From Struthio camelus (Eukaryota; Chordata; Aves; Struthioniformes; Struthionidae), in the NCBI RefSeq assembly GCF_040807025.1, contig NC_090953.1, positions 2,459,501 to 2,523,500 of the forward strand: a DNA stretch of 64,000 bases, read 5' to 3'. The notes beneath the pieces were generated by a model. It searched no databases. It was given only the letters and a program-made list of their open reading frames with translations, and had not been told where the DNA came from. Shown here in pieces: positions 1-13,500 of the stretch. A program made the translations under genes and the position numbers. The stretch's first letter is position 1, and each line of letters opens with the position of its first letter.

Positions 1-1496
1 GAGATATTTTGGGAATGACCTGGTACGGTCATTCTCGCGCGACTGATGATGCTGCATTGCTTCACCCTTATTTCAGCTACTTCTCAAAATAAATAAATAA
101 ATGAAATAAATGCACAAAGTTGGGTAACAATAACATATCGATAACACATGTGGACTCCCTTATTCTGCGGGACATTCCTTTCCCTAAACGAGCTTCAATG
201 CCTTCCACAAGCATCAGAGCACGTGGCTCTCCTTTGCAACGTTTCTCCCACTTGCACCCACTCCCGCATCCTCTACCAGTACAGGGGAAGGGAAGGAACC
301 TTCTCTAAATCAGAAAACAGCAAGAAGTCACTGATTGGGCTGTAAACTGCAACACCCTTTCTCAAATCTTTCTTCTTTTAAAGTAAGAGAAGAAGATCAT
401 TTCTGCAAGTTTCTTGGTTTAAGTCTCTTTCTACAAGAGAACGTGAATGAGCTTTCTCGGCTACATTCCGTCTGCAAGGCTAATCTAATTTCTGAAGAGT
501 CCATTCAAAAACTAGGTTTTTCCCTTAAAGGTTTCAGAAGCCCATTTTCATTAAACCTTCTGCAAGGAGACCAAAGCCAGCTGTTTCACAACGTTGGCGG
601 CCAATTAGAAACTAAACGAAATGCACTGTAGCTTTTAAAACATTTTTAAAAAATGTTAATATCAAAGTTAAAATGTCTAAGGTATAAACAAAATCATAAT
701 GGGATGCTGGGTTACTGTATATGGTAAATAGCTCTCTGGAGGAAACCTTTATTACTCCCTCAGGGCTTTCTTACAAAGTATGGATTTCTTAATTCCTAGC
801 GGAATATTTTTCATACACCACTGCAGACTATTAAGTACCAGATATTACATTATGTAGTTTAAACTTTGCACTATGCATGAGAAAGACTTTCCTGTCAAAA
901 AAAACTCTCTCTCTGCTATTATAATCTTTACAATATTAAAATTAATACTGGCTGCAGGGTAGAAGCTTCACCACCAAAATTTAGGGGAGTTGATAATTTA
1001 ATATATTCATCAGCCTGTGTGTGAAGCTGCTCATAAGGGAGGGAAGTCACTGCAACAGAGAAAGGGTATTTACTAATTCTGAATTGCTAGAGAAAGGCAG
1101 AGCATCGGTGTCATCCCATCCCACTGGTGTCACTCGCAGTATCGGGCTAGCAAAGGGCGTGGTAAGCAGGCAAGAATAATGGTATTGCAAATACCGAAGG
1201 CAATTCATTATGCTTCAGGATATTTCAAGTTCCACTTGTGAACCATTAACTTGTTACCCAAGAGGGATTCAAAGCTAAGCATTAAAAAGATAATAAAAAT
1301 GCACCAGTCCTCATGGCACCCAGAAGCAGATACCTTGCAAATATGTAAAGATAATTCTTAAAAGGTTTACATTTAGAATTTCTTTCACACTTTTTTCTGC
1401 AGAGCAGCAATGGCCCACCTACATCTTATTGTACACACGAAGGAGAAAAAAAATTGTTAAATTTTTTAAAAAATTTAAGTGAAATTCAACACTCAC
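1..1496 (-). other. MAP2K5 intron 8, partial
   Basis: This is AT-rich intronic DNA starting with the exon 8 donor. I found no further MAP2K5 exon and no RNA gene or element. Confidence 0.7.
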
Positions 1497-1561
1497 TTGT
1501 AGACTGTGCCTCCATTGCCATGACCGAGGATGTCTCGATACCGTATGTCTTGTTCATTCAT
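1497..1561 (-). CDS. MAP2K5: MAP2K5 exon 8 (residues 161-182), start of kinase domain
   Basis: This 65-nt exon encodes MNEQDIRYRDILGHGNGGTV, then YK, with donor gtgagtg after two bases of Lys182. GHGNGGTV is the ATP-binding glycine-rich loop. Ile171 replaces the Thr I recall in human. It is the last MAP2K5 exon in the window; no match to the next expected exon (VPSGKILAVK) is visible in 1-1496. Confidence 0.94.
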
Positions 1562-4500
1562 CTCCACAAGAAAGAAAGAAAAACAAAAGAGATGTCATGC
1601 TGTGGATGGAAATGTCAAGGAAAAGCAACTCTAGGCCATAAACAACAAGCAGTCTGGGTCATTTCAAGTTCAGCTGCAAGAACGAGAAGATCAATACAAC
1701 ATTTGCTGTCCAATTTATAAAAGACGATACCAAGGGACAAAGTGATGGAAAGTTTAATGACAATTTGTTTGCCTGGGTCATTTCATTAAAGTTTGATAAA
1801 AGGTGTCAAAATGGAATGATATAATATAGCTCAAGAGGGTCAGGTCACAGATACTGATAGGAAAAGGGTCTCCAGAACAGCACATAACCAAAGCCAAAGT
1901 TGGAGGTGAATGGAAACAATCCAACAAAAAACTGTCATCTTATGTACAGCTGGAAAAGTTTATGACTTCTTCTAGAATCAGCATAATTGATACTAATCGA
2001 ATGACGAGGTTATATCGGTAGGGTTGCTCCGCGGAGCTTAAATGAGCCACTTATTACCTAAAGTGAGTATTTTCCAATAAACATACTCTTCAATTATTAT
2101 CCAACGAAAATAATTTTGCTTCAGTTACGTAACAGATTGCGTGTCTCAGAAGCTTCCTTCGCACTGGGACAGCTTTGCGGAGAGCATGATGATGTCCTCA
2201 GATAGCCAAGCAGAAGCCTGATATAAGCACCGAACGTGGCAAACACGCATTCTCGGTCCTTCTGACGTGGATTTTGCAAGAGCTGATTATACACTGGCTC
2301 CCTAGATGAGCGAGCCAAAAGTAAAACTACAGTTCACCCTTCCCCCGTACAAATATTGCTATACTGATTTTCAAGCTAAGCCACCTTTTCGAAAATACCA
2401 CAGATATTTTTGGAAAGCCTGTGTATACTTGGAAACACCACCTCCACCACCATAACAAACCCTTCACATCACAATAAATTCCAGGCTGCACACGTTTTCT
2501 ATGCTTAAAAACAAACAAACAAAAAAAGCCAAAAAATTCCCTCCATTTCCTGATCATTATAAGCAATACATGATTGGATAATTTCAATTTTTAAATAATA
2601 TCTTCCTAGGAATCTTTTAGCAAATCATTAACTTCTTTCTATAATCTACTTCTATTTTATAGGATATCAGTTAAACATTTTACACGAGTTGGCTTGGCAG
2701 CTTAAAGACTTCCTGTCATTTCTATGTGCTAAAAGGCATTTCAAAAAATACCTAACAATACGTCCGGTCTGCTATCACTGATGTCATTAGACATCACACA
2801 AACATATCTGAGATAGCTTTAAATTAGCTATTTCAAGTATCAGTAGCACCATGGTGAGAGCCACGCGGAGCTTGCCGTAAGCTAACTATCTGTTCATTTA
2901 TTCAACTCCTGAAAAGGCTTTTAAAATTCAGTGGGGACACGTGTCCTTCAGTTACTCAGCCACGTTTAAGCGTCCACTTCCATACGATGTCAGGGAAGAT
3001 AACAGGAACTTTGCCCCTGCCTTCAGCTGGAACAAGTAAGTATTGGTAACAAGCTGAAATGCCTTGAACAGTCATATTCAGCATGTTTTACCAACAGAAA
3101 GTGGAGTATTTAACTGATTTGAAATAATATGTTTTAACGACAGGAATGCTGAACTTCAAAATTTGCGTTCTGTTCTTTCACCAGCCGAATAAAAAGCATG
3201 CTTGTTTCTCCCAGGAAACACTTTTCTTCTACGTATTTCTCTCAGTTGAAAGGTTGAATTTGGGTTGAAATGTGTAAGTTCTGAGACAATCAGAAACACC
3301 TCAAAGCAGAAGTTGACTCTGCATCATCACCTACTTGTAATTAAACCTGGGCCAGATGTCTTAAGGCAGTATGGAATGGGCCACTGCAGGGTTTACATTG
3401 AAAACTTACCTTATCACTAAAACTGTCTTGCTTATAGTATCAATCAGAAAATGCAAATGAAGGGTGAGGGAAACACCTCATACAAGGAGAAAGAATTCAT
3501 GAATGAGGTTTGAAAGCCATAAAGAATCTCTACTGGATTCTTTGCAATAAAAATTTCCCTCACTATCTAATTTAAAGCACATAGAGTGTTTAAGGATTGC
3601 TGCTCTCCTAAGGCAGAGAACTTTCATTCTCCGCTCTTTGAGGTAACAGCAAACATCTCTTTTATACGTTTCCAGGAACGTACTTATAAGGAAAACTGCA
3701 CGAGAAATACTTAATGAATCCACACAGCTACGAAAATATTTGTGTCTTCACTGCCGGGGGTGGCGGAAGTGATGCAACTTATAAGCAACAAACTGAGCAG
3801 AACCAGAGACATAAAGCATCTTCTCTTTTCTCCTGCTTCTTACTAAGTGGTAAAAAGTGTTTTCTTCATGCCATTCCCTAAAAGCCAAAGACACCAGCAG
3901 CTCTTTGCCCTGATGTTGCACTTCTCTCCCTTGCTGCCAGCCTGGTACCAATTCTCGTCAGCTACGCACAAAGGAGCGACCGGGAACCACGGGAGAAACA
4001 GGAAGACCGGGGGGGAGCAAGTATCTGCCAGCAAACGATAGAGAGATAAAGTGTGATTTACTGGCTCAAATAAAGATGCCAAAAAACATGTTGTGATTTA
4101 TTTATTTTACCGGGAAAACTGGATCCTCAATCATAAAATGATAACCTAACACAAAGGAGCTTGACAGTATGGACTGGAATATTAAACTTGCAAAACCAAA
4201 TTTGATCGTATGCCAATATTAACAGAATTAATGAAAAAGAGAAACAGACTTCAATTACGGATCAGCAAACAAAACATCCTTTGTTTATACCTGCTGTTTT
4301 TGAAAGAAATCAGTGCCTATCTCTTGTAAATCATTAAAAACAAAATGCCCAATTAATCCTTATTTTATATGCAGAGGCCTGACAGAGGCAAAGTCCTATA
4401 GCCATACCTTTGCTTTACCAATCGAAGAAATAATGGTTTCAGAAAGCAGTCACACTCTATGAGCAGACAATTGAAGAGATTTAGTAAATCCCACTTTATA

Positions 4501-7500
4501 GAGCAGAGACTAATCGGAAAACACAAGCCAGTCAAATGTTTCTTATGAACTGTTGACACTATATCAATGCTGAATCAATTGGTGGCATTTACTCTGAGTG
4601 ACAGAAAAGAAATAAATATTTATATCACATCACCTATATCAATGAACCTAGGCAGAAAGCTATTTCTAACCTGTCAATATTTGATTATCCTGAAGAATCA
4701 TGTCCCCTTCTTTTAATGATTAATATGAATTCCTTATTAAACCTAAATGGAAACTACCAGAGGAATATCATTATAAGTGCCTGAAAGCATAAACTGCCAA
4801 AAATAATAAAAAATAATAACCCAACCCATATTTAAATAATGATAAGTGTGACTTAATCCCCCAAAGGAAGAAAAGTTAAAGTTACAACAAGAAACCCGTT
4901 TCCAGTTATGAATCTGTGACCAAGTTTTGCAGAATAAAATGCAGCATAACAAAAAATATTTTCTCTTGAAAGAAAATATTACGTAACTCCTGTTAGACCA
5001 GAGTGAAAAGGTAATATTAAAACTGATTTTGAATTTTCTGTCTTGAAGGGGTATAAGTTAAATTTTTAATAGCGTCGTAACAGCCTTTGGTTCCTTTACA
5101 CCTTTCTACAACTCTACCACTCTACTACCAATGAAAAATCTGTAATGATGTATTGCAGGGTATGCAAAATCATCATTTCTACTGCTTAGAACAAACAAAA
5201 TGCCAAATTCGGCTTATGAGAAAAAGGCTTTTATTCATGTTCAGTAATTCTACTTTTTTTTTAAAAAATTATTCTAGAAGGGAGCCAGCAATATTATGAA
5301 TTAGACTAAGTTTCATTCTAATGTTCAAAAGTATGCTGTTGGTACTTATGTAATTTTAAGTTACCCAGAGATATATGTTGGTTACATACAATTTTTAAAA
5401 AGCATTTAACAAATCTACCCAGTAAGACTCCGTGAAACTATGTGCGCATGTAAGGAATGCCGACAAGCTAAAAAATATATTTCCAAGCTGTATTCACAGG
5501 ATTCAGTGCCAAATAAGCAAGGTTGCAATCCTGGGCTGGCAGACTCGCAATTTAAAGGGGCACTCTCATCTATTAGACCACAACGTTACAGGTGATACTG
5601 AAGGACAAGCATGAAGACCAGCCTTTATCTTCTTGACACACTCAACTACAACTACTTGATTCATGAAATGCCAATGAGGCTTGGAGAGGTCATTGTGTGA
5701 AGGCACTGAATACGCATCTGAGATAATTAAGATTTCAGCCTTCGAAACATGGAGGGGAAGTGAACAGCAGTTAAGAAAATCAATAAGAGTCTTTTATTTG
5801 CAGTGACACAGATGTCTCAGTCAATAGAGCCTAATAGGCAAGCTTGATCGCAACGGACAGGTGCCTGCCTCCAAGGCTATCAAAGGGCTTTCACCATGAC
5901 AAACGTTAAAACATATTTACGTTGCTACTGAAGAATCTGGGATTATTTTAGGGTAGTTTAATTTAATGGTGTACATTTAAAGTCATTATACTACTGTGGG
6001 TCTGCACATATGTTCAATTCAAAATGGGGAAGAAATGACTGCTTCGTTTGTCCGCTTGTCCTTCAATTGTTACGCTAAACCTTTCACTTCTGGGTGCCAG
6101 AATCTGAATACCTGGAGCAGAAAGAGAAAGTAACAGGATAGCTTTCCAGGACTTAAAAGTATATACATAAATAAAAAATAAAATAAAATAAAAAAAAATC
6201 ACCAACAAAATAGGGTTCCAAATAAGGCAGAGCAGTTCCTTGCAAAAAACGGCTAAATAAGCACTGCCCTAAAAATACGAAGGTCATTCTAACTCAGCAG
6301 TTGACTTAGTTATTCAAAATTGATTAACTTTCTTCCCTGAAATTGTGGCAGCACTGCAACATGTGTGAGGTACTTCAATCTATTTGGAGCTAAATCTGAT
6401 TAGCACATTTTGAGAAATGGGAAGCAAATTGCTATGCCAATCAAAGTAAATCAGGACACATAACTCATTCATATCATGAAGGTTTTCATGGTCTCTCTTG
6501 TTCTGTATTAAAAGAACACATTACAACTAAATGAGCAGTAAGCATCTCTCCACCTGTCTGTGGTATGCCAGTTACTGCAGTATTAGACAGTAACAAGTCA
6601 TGCAAGTACCCAAAACTCAATTCAGTGCACCTACCTGGCCATTTGCTAGTATTTTCTTCAGCTCCGCAGAAGACTTCTTTAAGCTGGAAAAAAAAAAAAA
6701 ATAAGATGCAGTTATTTTTAATGACTGCACCATTTCGCTCTGTAAAATGAAGTGAAATCTGAAATCATACCAAAGAATAAACCATCAGATTAAGTTTGTG
6801 GTTACATATTCTGACTAGATTTAACTTTAGCAATGCAGACTCCTCAAACTGCACACAGCAGAAATTGAGAAAATTCACCTTCACAAACTAGATACTTGAC
6901 TGTACTTCCTTACAATCTAGCATCTGACAGTTCAGAAAAAAAAAGAGAAAACCAAAGAGAGATCCTCACACACCACATGTTTCAAAATCCACAGGAAAAA
7001 AGGTTCTCATCTACTTGCAGGTACCTTGTCTCATTTGAAGACCCAGTAAAGCATTATTACCCCTCAACAATTTTATATAAATCTTCAGCAGAAGAACGCA
7101 CCCTCTGATGGTGCCTCACCACCTCAGCTGACTGTAGGCATGGGGAGCAGGTGAGTTTACTCCTAATCTAGGTGTCTCAGTGATACACTTAAATTTAGGG
7201 AGATGAGTCCAGATCATCAGGCGTATCCGTTCCAGCTCAAACTGCTGTTGTGGTCCCTGTTCTTTTTCAGCAGAAACTACTCCTGTATCGGTCTTCTTAG
7301 ATGAGACAAAGTGTCCCATATTATTTCTTCTAGTATGAAAACTTTAACAAAGCGCAACTATCAGCTTGATATGTTTGGTAGATAAAATTATTAGTGGGTG
7401 CAAACTACTTTCCCCCCCATCCCAAAAATACTGATAACCACTCTCCTAACAAACTCCATTCCTCGTACACTCAACACAGCAAACAGCCTAGACAGCAACA

Positions 7501-10500
7501 TCTCTGCAAAACTTATCCCAAAGAAACAGTCTGCTCTTATTACCAAAGTCAAAAAAAAAAAAAAAGTACAAAATAATATATTCTTGAAAGGCATGCGCAC
7601 GTGTCTTGATCACAGATCATTATTAACAAGAACAGCAAAAACACAGATTTCATATTTGGTGGCTTTGTTCTTTAATAGGCCTCTTGTTCCCACGACTACT
7701 TTAAAGAAAAATTAAGTTTTCCAAGGAAACATAAGTTGATCTTGTCATCTTTCATGACTAACAATTTGTGAACATGAAACAAAGAGAGACTTTCAATTAC
7801 TTCAAAAACAAAACTCATAGTGCAGAAGGTTTTGGAAAAGGAATGGCAATTAACCACCAAATAAGGTGACAAGAATCTTCTAGAAGCCTCATTTTTAACG
7901 CACTTTAAGAACAAGCTCAAAGTACAGGAAGTACCGAAAGCCAAAGCACAACGGGGACAGAAGGAAGCTTTATTTAGTTTAGTGGTGCGATGGACGGGGA
8001 GAAGGCCTGCGGTTCAGAGACATTCACGTTTGCTTTAAGTAGTCTCGGAAAGGTTCTTCACTCTTGTAACACACAGCAACCCTTCCTCGAGGGGTGGGGG
8101 GCAAACTCAGCCCCCGTGGATTTACACAAGGCACTGGCTTCCTTTATCCCTACAGTCAGCAAAGCCACTAAGCGGGTCACCAGAACTGGTTTTAGCGATA
8201 CGTGAAGCCGGCTCGTCACCGCTGTCTCAGGACTCGGGTGCTGCCGCCAGCTGCGCAGGAGAGCGGCCCCTCTCCTCAACGGGCAGCGGTGTCATGTCAC
8301 TCATGCCCAGCACAGGCAGGAAGCACTGGATAGTCACCCACCGTATCAGCCTGCGGCGTTTGCCAAAAAGGGTACCCCATCTTCACTGACTAAACAGAAT
8401 TGCTTCAACAGGATTACGTCTTGGATCACATTCATGCCTGTCCTTTTTTTTTTTTTTTTTTTTTTTTTAAATATTCTCGGAGAAAAAAGGGAGCAGCATA
8501 CTAAGACATGGTTACGCAGAATAACTAATATTACATTGCATACACCTATTAGAACCAGGGTAATTTAGGCTGGAAGGGACCTCTGGAGGTTTCTAGTCTC
8601 ATGTTTCACCTTTTGACTGTTGCTTTCTGTCCTTTCAACTACATACTTATAAGAAAAGTCTGGCTTCACCTTCTTCATGTTTCCTTTTAAAAATAAACAA
8701 GGCTTAAAACAAACAAACAAAACATCAGTCAGTAGAGCACCTTCCTGTAACACAGTTTATATAACGCAAGTAGTCTATGTTCCAGTATTAAAAAACAGAT
8801 CTCTGGGAAAAAAAGGCAGAGAGTTCGCTTATATTCTAAGATCTTAATATAGGTTTTGGAACCATGGCTGGAATCTGAAAAGAAATATAAAGGAGATGGA
8901 CTTCAAAACTCTGCTGAAACTATAAGAAGCAGGGCACTTAAGATATTAAGATTTTTCAAAAATGTAATTCCATATTAATGAACTTACTGAATTGGACATC
9001 AAATTTTAAATCAAAACAATCCTAGTATGAGATAAGCAACGAAGACCTAAACCTGCTAAGTAACTTAAAGACCTTGTGATAGACAGTGATTGAGAGCCGT
9101 TAAAATAAATGCAGTTCTGTCCCTGTACCGGATACAAACAGTATATATACACAGTATATATACAATATTTCGATGCTTTATTAAGGGCAAAGCCATCTGA
9201 AACATCCCGCAAAGACATTTCTTCTGGCAGAAAATGTGTCTACTGAACAACGAGCAATGAGTCTAACAAGATCCACGAATCAAGATAATTTTGTCTTCCC
9301 CACTTCAGTGTGCCCAGTAGTCATATCGATAAAGTTATTCAACATCGAGCTTATCAATGGTAACTACTGCACCCAAGGTTCCATTCTGTTATAGTAAAAC
9401 AAAACAAAAACAAAATATATGCTCCCGTTCTTGACTCTTACCTATTGCTTGGAAGGGAATCCGAGACTGCTGAACTGCTATTATTAGCAGACCCTGCTCG
9501 TGTATTTACCTGCAGGCAGGGAAAAAATCTTTATCAGTCGTTTGTGTTCAGAGGACACTATTCTAATTAACCTGTAATTTGCCATGAATTTCTCATTTCA
9601 CTATGAAGGTTAATTAGCTTGTTGCTAGGCATGCCGATGGTTGAAGTCTTGCCTGTATGTAGGTTAGCAGGCTATATAATTCATGGACTGCAATATACTA
9701 TCCTTACATTTTAAATGTTTAGTTAAATAATACAGAATAAGACAGAGATGGTATGTCTGCCATTTATTCTCATTTTAAAAACTAAAAAACAAACATTGAA
9801 TATATTAGTAATTTTCTGCATTTCAAAATGGGTATGTTTTCAAAAGCAATTCAGTAAGTATACATGAACGAATCAAATAAAATAATTTCATTGCAGTAGG
9901 TTCCATAGATTACTTTTGTCAAATGAATATAGTATTTCCCCTTTTAAAAAAACCAAAAAAAAAAAAATCAAAAAAAAAACCCACACACCTCTTCTTGTGC
10001 TAGAAGCAGACATCAGTTGATCAACTGAATGTTAAAATTTAGGAAGCTTATTAACAGAGGTTAAAAAAAGGGGGGGGGCGGGGAAATACTGTTTTTAATA
10101 AAACTGTATATACAGATATTACAGCCAACACCCAGCAGATGAATCTTTCTCCCACCCTCATAAAAAAAACCCTGCTTGTCAGAGCTCAAGAAAGTGCAGT
10201 TTTATTTGACATTTCAATAAGTGGAACACAGCATTACAAATCCATCTAACTTTACTGAAACAATTATTGAAATTCGTACCTTCAGGCCATGTATGTTCCG
10301 TTTCCCAGGAGGCTTGCAGGCTGAAACAGTAATTGACTAAATTGTAGAACACATCAGGGCCATTTACAAATTTGCTCAAAATGAATCTTTTAAAAAGAAA
10401 TGAGGGTGACACCAAAATTAGCAGAGAGAAATGATTGAAAAGTGCCTCACAAGACCCAGAGTGGGAATTATGAACCAGGATTTTTAACTTGCAGGAGTGA

Positions 10501-13500
10501 GCATTTATAAATGCTAAGAGCTTTCTGACACCTTGTAATATAAATTCTAATTTCTGCTTAAAACACATCAAAAATCAAGAGAACTGTTAGCTAAAATTAT
10601 CAGATTCTTTTTGTAATTCAAATTCAAATCAGTATCTTATGTCATTGTATCTTTACATGCTGTATTTTTCCGACATTTAGCAGAATGATTTGCAAGATGT
10701 ATTTTAAAAGAATCAGCTCCACACATTTTAAATTAGTCATGTTGCCAAACACAGACAGTTTGTTTTGAATGTGGAACAAATATGTCAGGGAGCAATAGCA
10801 GTGAGTCTCAAGAAAGCAAATATTGGATAAATGCAATACAAAACGCCACATTTTGGCCACAGATGTACAAGTGTGGCATCTTATTATGATGTCTAGGTTT
10901 ACAGAGGGACGCGCTGCTCGAGGAGAAAGTATTTTCTTAGAGTCTCTTGAACTATATATTGCCTTGTTTTTCCATTCGGTGGATGTGCTTTTGTCAAATG
11001 TTAAAGCCACAAAGGCTTCTAGCTACATGCTACAGACAGTTCCCATTTCAAAACTACAGTGCCCTACAAATTGTATGTTAAAGGGCCTGTCACTTTTGAT
11101 TGATTGTCTGAAGAGGGACGAATTTGATTTTTCCTCTTTCTCTGATGCACATGCATTTCACTTCAATTTTTGACAGCAGGAAACAGAACTATTTATTAGT
11201 CAGAAGGACACAGATGATAGTTATTAAACACATCAGTTAGGGCCGGGCCGGGCCAGGCCATGTGCCTTTAAATGACATTAAAAATTACCATGTGTGTCTT
11301 AAGGAAAACAAATACTATGATACTGTGGGCATTTAAGAAAAAAAAAAAAAAGCAAGCGTGCAATAAACTATTCCAAAATATATATTAAGCATACTACAGT
11401 TTTCCTCCAAGACACAGAAACCAACATTTTGAACAACATCCAAAAAAATATATCAAGTGTTATTTACCCTACTGGCTGTAATTGCTTTGGTAACAAAATT
11501 ATATGATTTTGTTATGAATTGTTCTTATGTGCTCTGCTTAATAAGTGATATATTTGCCTTGCATTCCACACTGGGGTATATATAATACAGATAGGATATA
11601 TGTATATGTGGGTGCATGCGTGTGCATATACATACATACAGAGAGAGAGAGAGAGAGAGAGAGGTGTAATTTCAGTGTGAAGAAGAACTGACTATCTAGA
11701 TAGCAAAAACGTAATTTTTTTAAATAGACAAAAGATACTAAATACAACTTTTTCCCAGAGACCTTAAAATTATGAGATGAGTACAGCAAAGCCAAGGTAA
11801 CAGAGTGTGGCATGTGGACATCTACTACTGCCACGTTTGGCGGAACGCATGAGGTTTCAGAAGCTGTTTGATCGGAGAGAGCAACTGGAAGTTGAGAGAG
11901 GCAGAAAGGGAAAAGGAGCCAAAGGAAGAGTGGGATTGTGAAGACGTTTCTTGAAAAGGGAGACCCTTACACGACAGGCAAAAAAAATCTGCTTGAAGCT
12001 GATGAAGCTTTAAACTGCAGCGTTTAGAAAGGCACAGCCAAGAAGATATGAAAAAAAGTGCTTGTGCTGACAAAATTTGGGATGTTCAGTAGAGAGGCAA
12101 GATAGAACTTTTTTGCCAGAAGACAGAGAAAAAATGCAGGAAAGCACATTTTATTCAATACTGCTGAAAAGCAGCAGCAGAACTTAGAGGCAGTCTGGGC
12201 ATGAAAGGAGCGCAAGACAGCTTTAAAGTTGTAACCTAGAAACAGGAAGAATAGACGTTTTAAGAAGGTGATTTGGAAAGATGAAACAGCAACTCAGCTC
12301 TGAAGCAATTTAGAATAAGCAAGCAGCAAGCCATCTACGAGGAAATAAGCAGCAGACACGTGGGGCTGACTGTAAAAAAGCTGAGGTAATAAACAGGGAT
12401 TGTATCCTCATCAGAACGGAGAAAAATTCCAAATCTATGCAGTCAAAGAAGATTATTCTTGGATATAAAGCAAACATGAACAGAGGCCGGAGCGTTCTGT
12501 CTTAGAGTAGGAGCGGGAATCCACATGGCTGGTTCTTCAGGAATAACCCAGTTACCCCAAAAGGAGAATCTAAAGGCAGGTGAAATTTGATCTGTAACGT
12601 CAAAATGTTCCTTTAAACACTTGGTCACGCCAGCCACTGAGCACAATCTCCTGCCACAATATCCTCGAACTGTTCGCTTAAGGGGAAAGAGATCCAATTG
12701 CTTTTTCAACAAGGGCTCCCCACCTACTAGGGTCACCCACTAAATCATCGTTTCTCCAAGTTACGTGAAAGTTTAGCATTTTCTTTCTTGGAAGTGGTGG
12801 TCAGTGTCTTTAGAGAGAAGGAATCTTAGTTATCGACATACACTCTAGGGGAAGAGAGAGGTTCAGGAGAAAGGCTGAGACACATCTCAGCTTAGGAAGG
12901 GGCAAGGAAGCAGAACACAGTCTTCCCCTTGTATAGCTGTCCTTGCACTCAGCACTTACCTTAACTGCAAGGAATTGAGTCCACTGATTACCTGGTGTCC
13001 TACCAGGTAATCCTCCATGAGACCCCTCTCGATCAGATCCTGCTAGGCTGAGTTATAAAAAAAAAACCTTTGCTTTCCCCTTGACTTCAAGCCATAGGAG
13101 CATACTAAACTGCCAGGAAACCCAGTTTCCTTTTGAGATCTTATTAGCATGTGTTTGAGAAGACTGTTGGTTAATTGCCCAATTCAAACTTCAGAGAGTT
13201 GTAAGTAATAGAAGTCTAGAATGTTTAATTGGGAAACTCATAGTATGATTATTTGTATAATATCAGTTAAGTGAGAAGAGTTTAATTTTTAATTATTTCA
13301 ATTAATTTATTGCTGGGAGATTTACTTAGAGAATTTAAACCTTATCTGTTTCATCAATTAAGAACCACAGATTCAAAGACTGGCTACTGAGAACATCTGA
13401 ATGAATCGGAGGAATTATGTAACATATTAGTCTCTTATTAAACATTATTTGAATTCAGAGAGGCAGGTGTGTTCCCCCCCAAAAAATCTATGTAGCTGCC

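Larger units (their letters stand above)
6684..9441 (-). other. MAP2K5 intron 6
   Basis: About 2.8 kb, holding a CR1-like fragment (8551-8601), the poly-T tract at 8444-8468 and the 13-bp duplication at 9138. No gene is seen on either strand. Confidence 0.8.
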
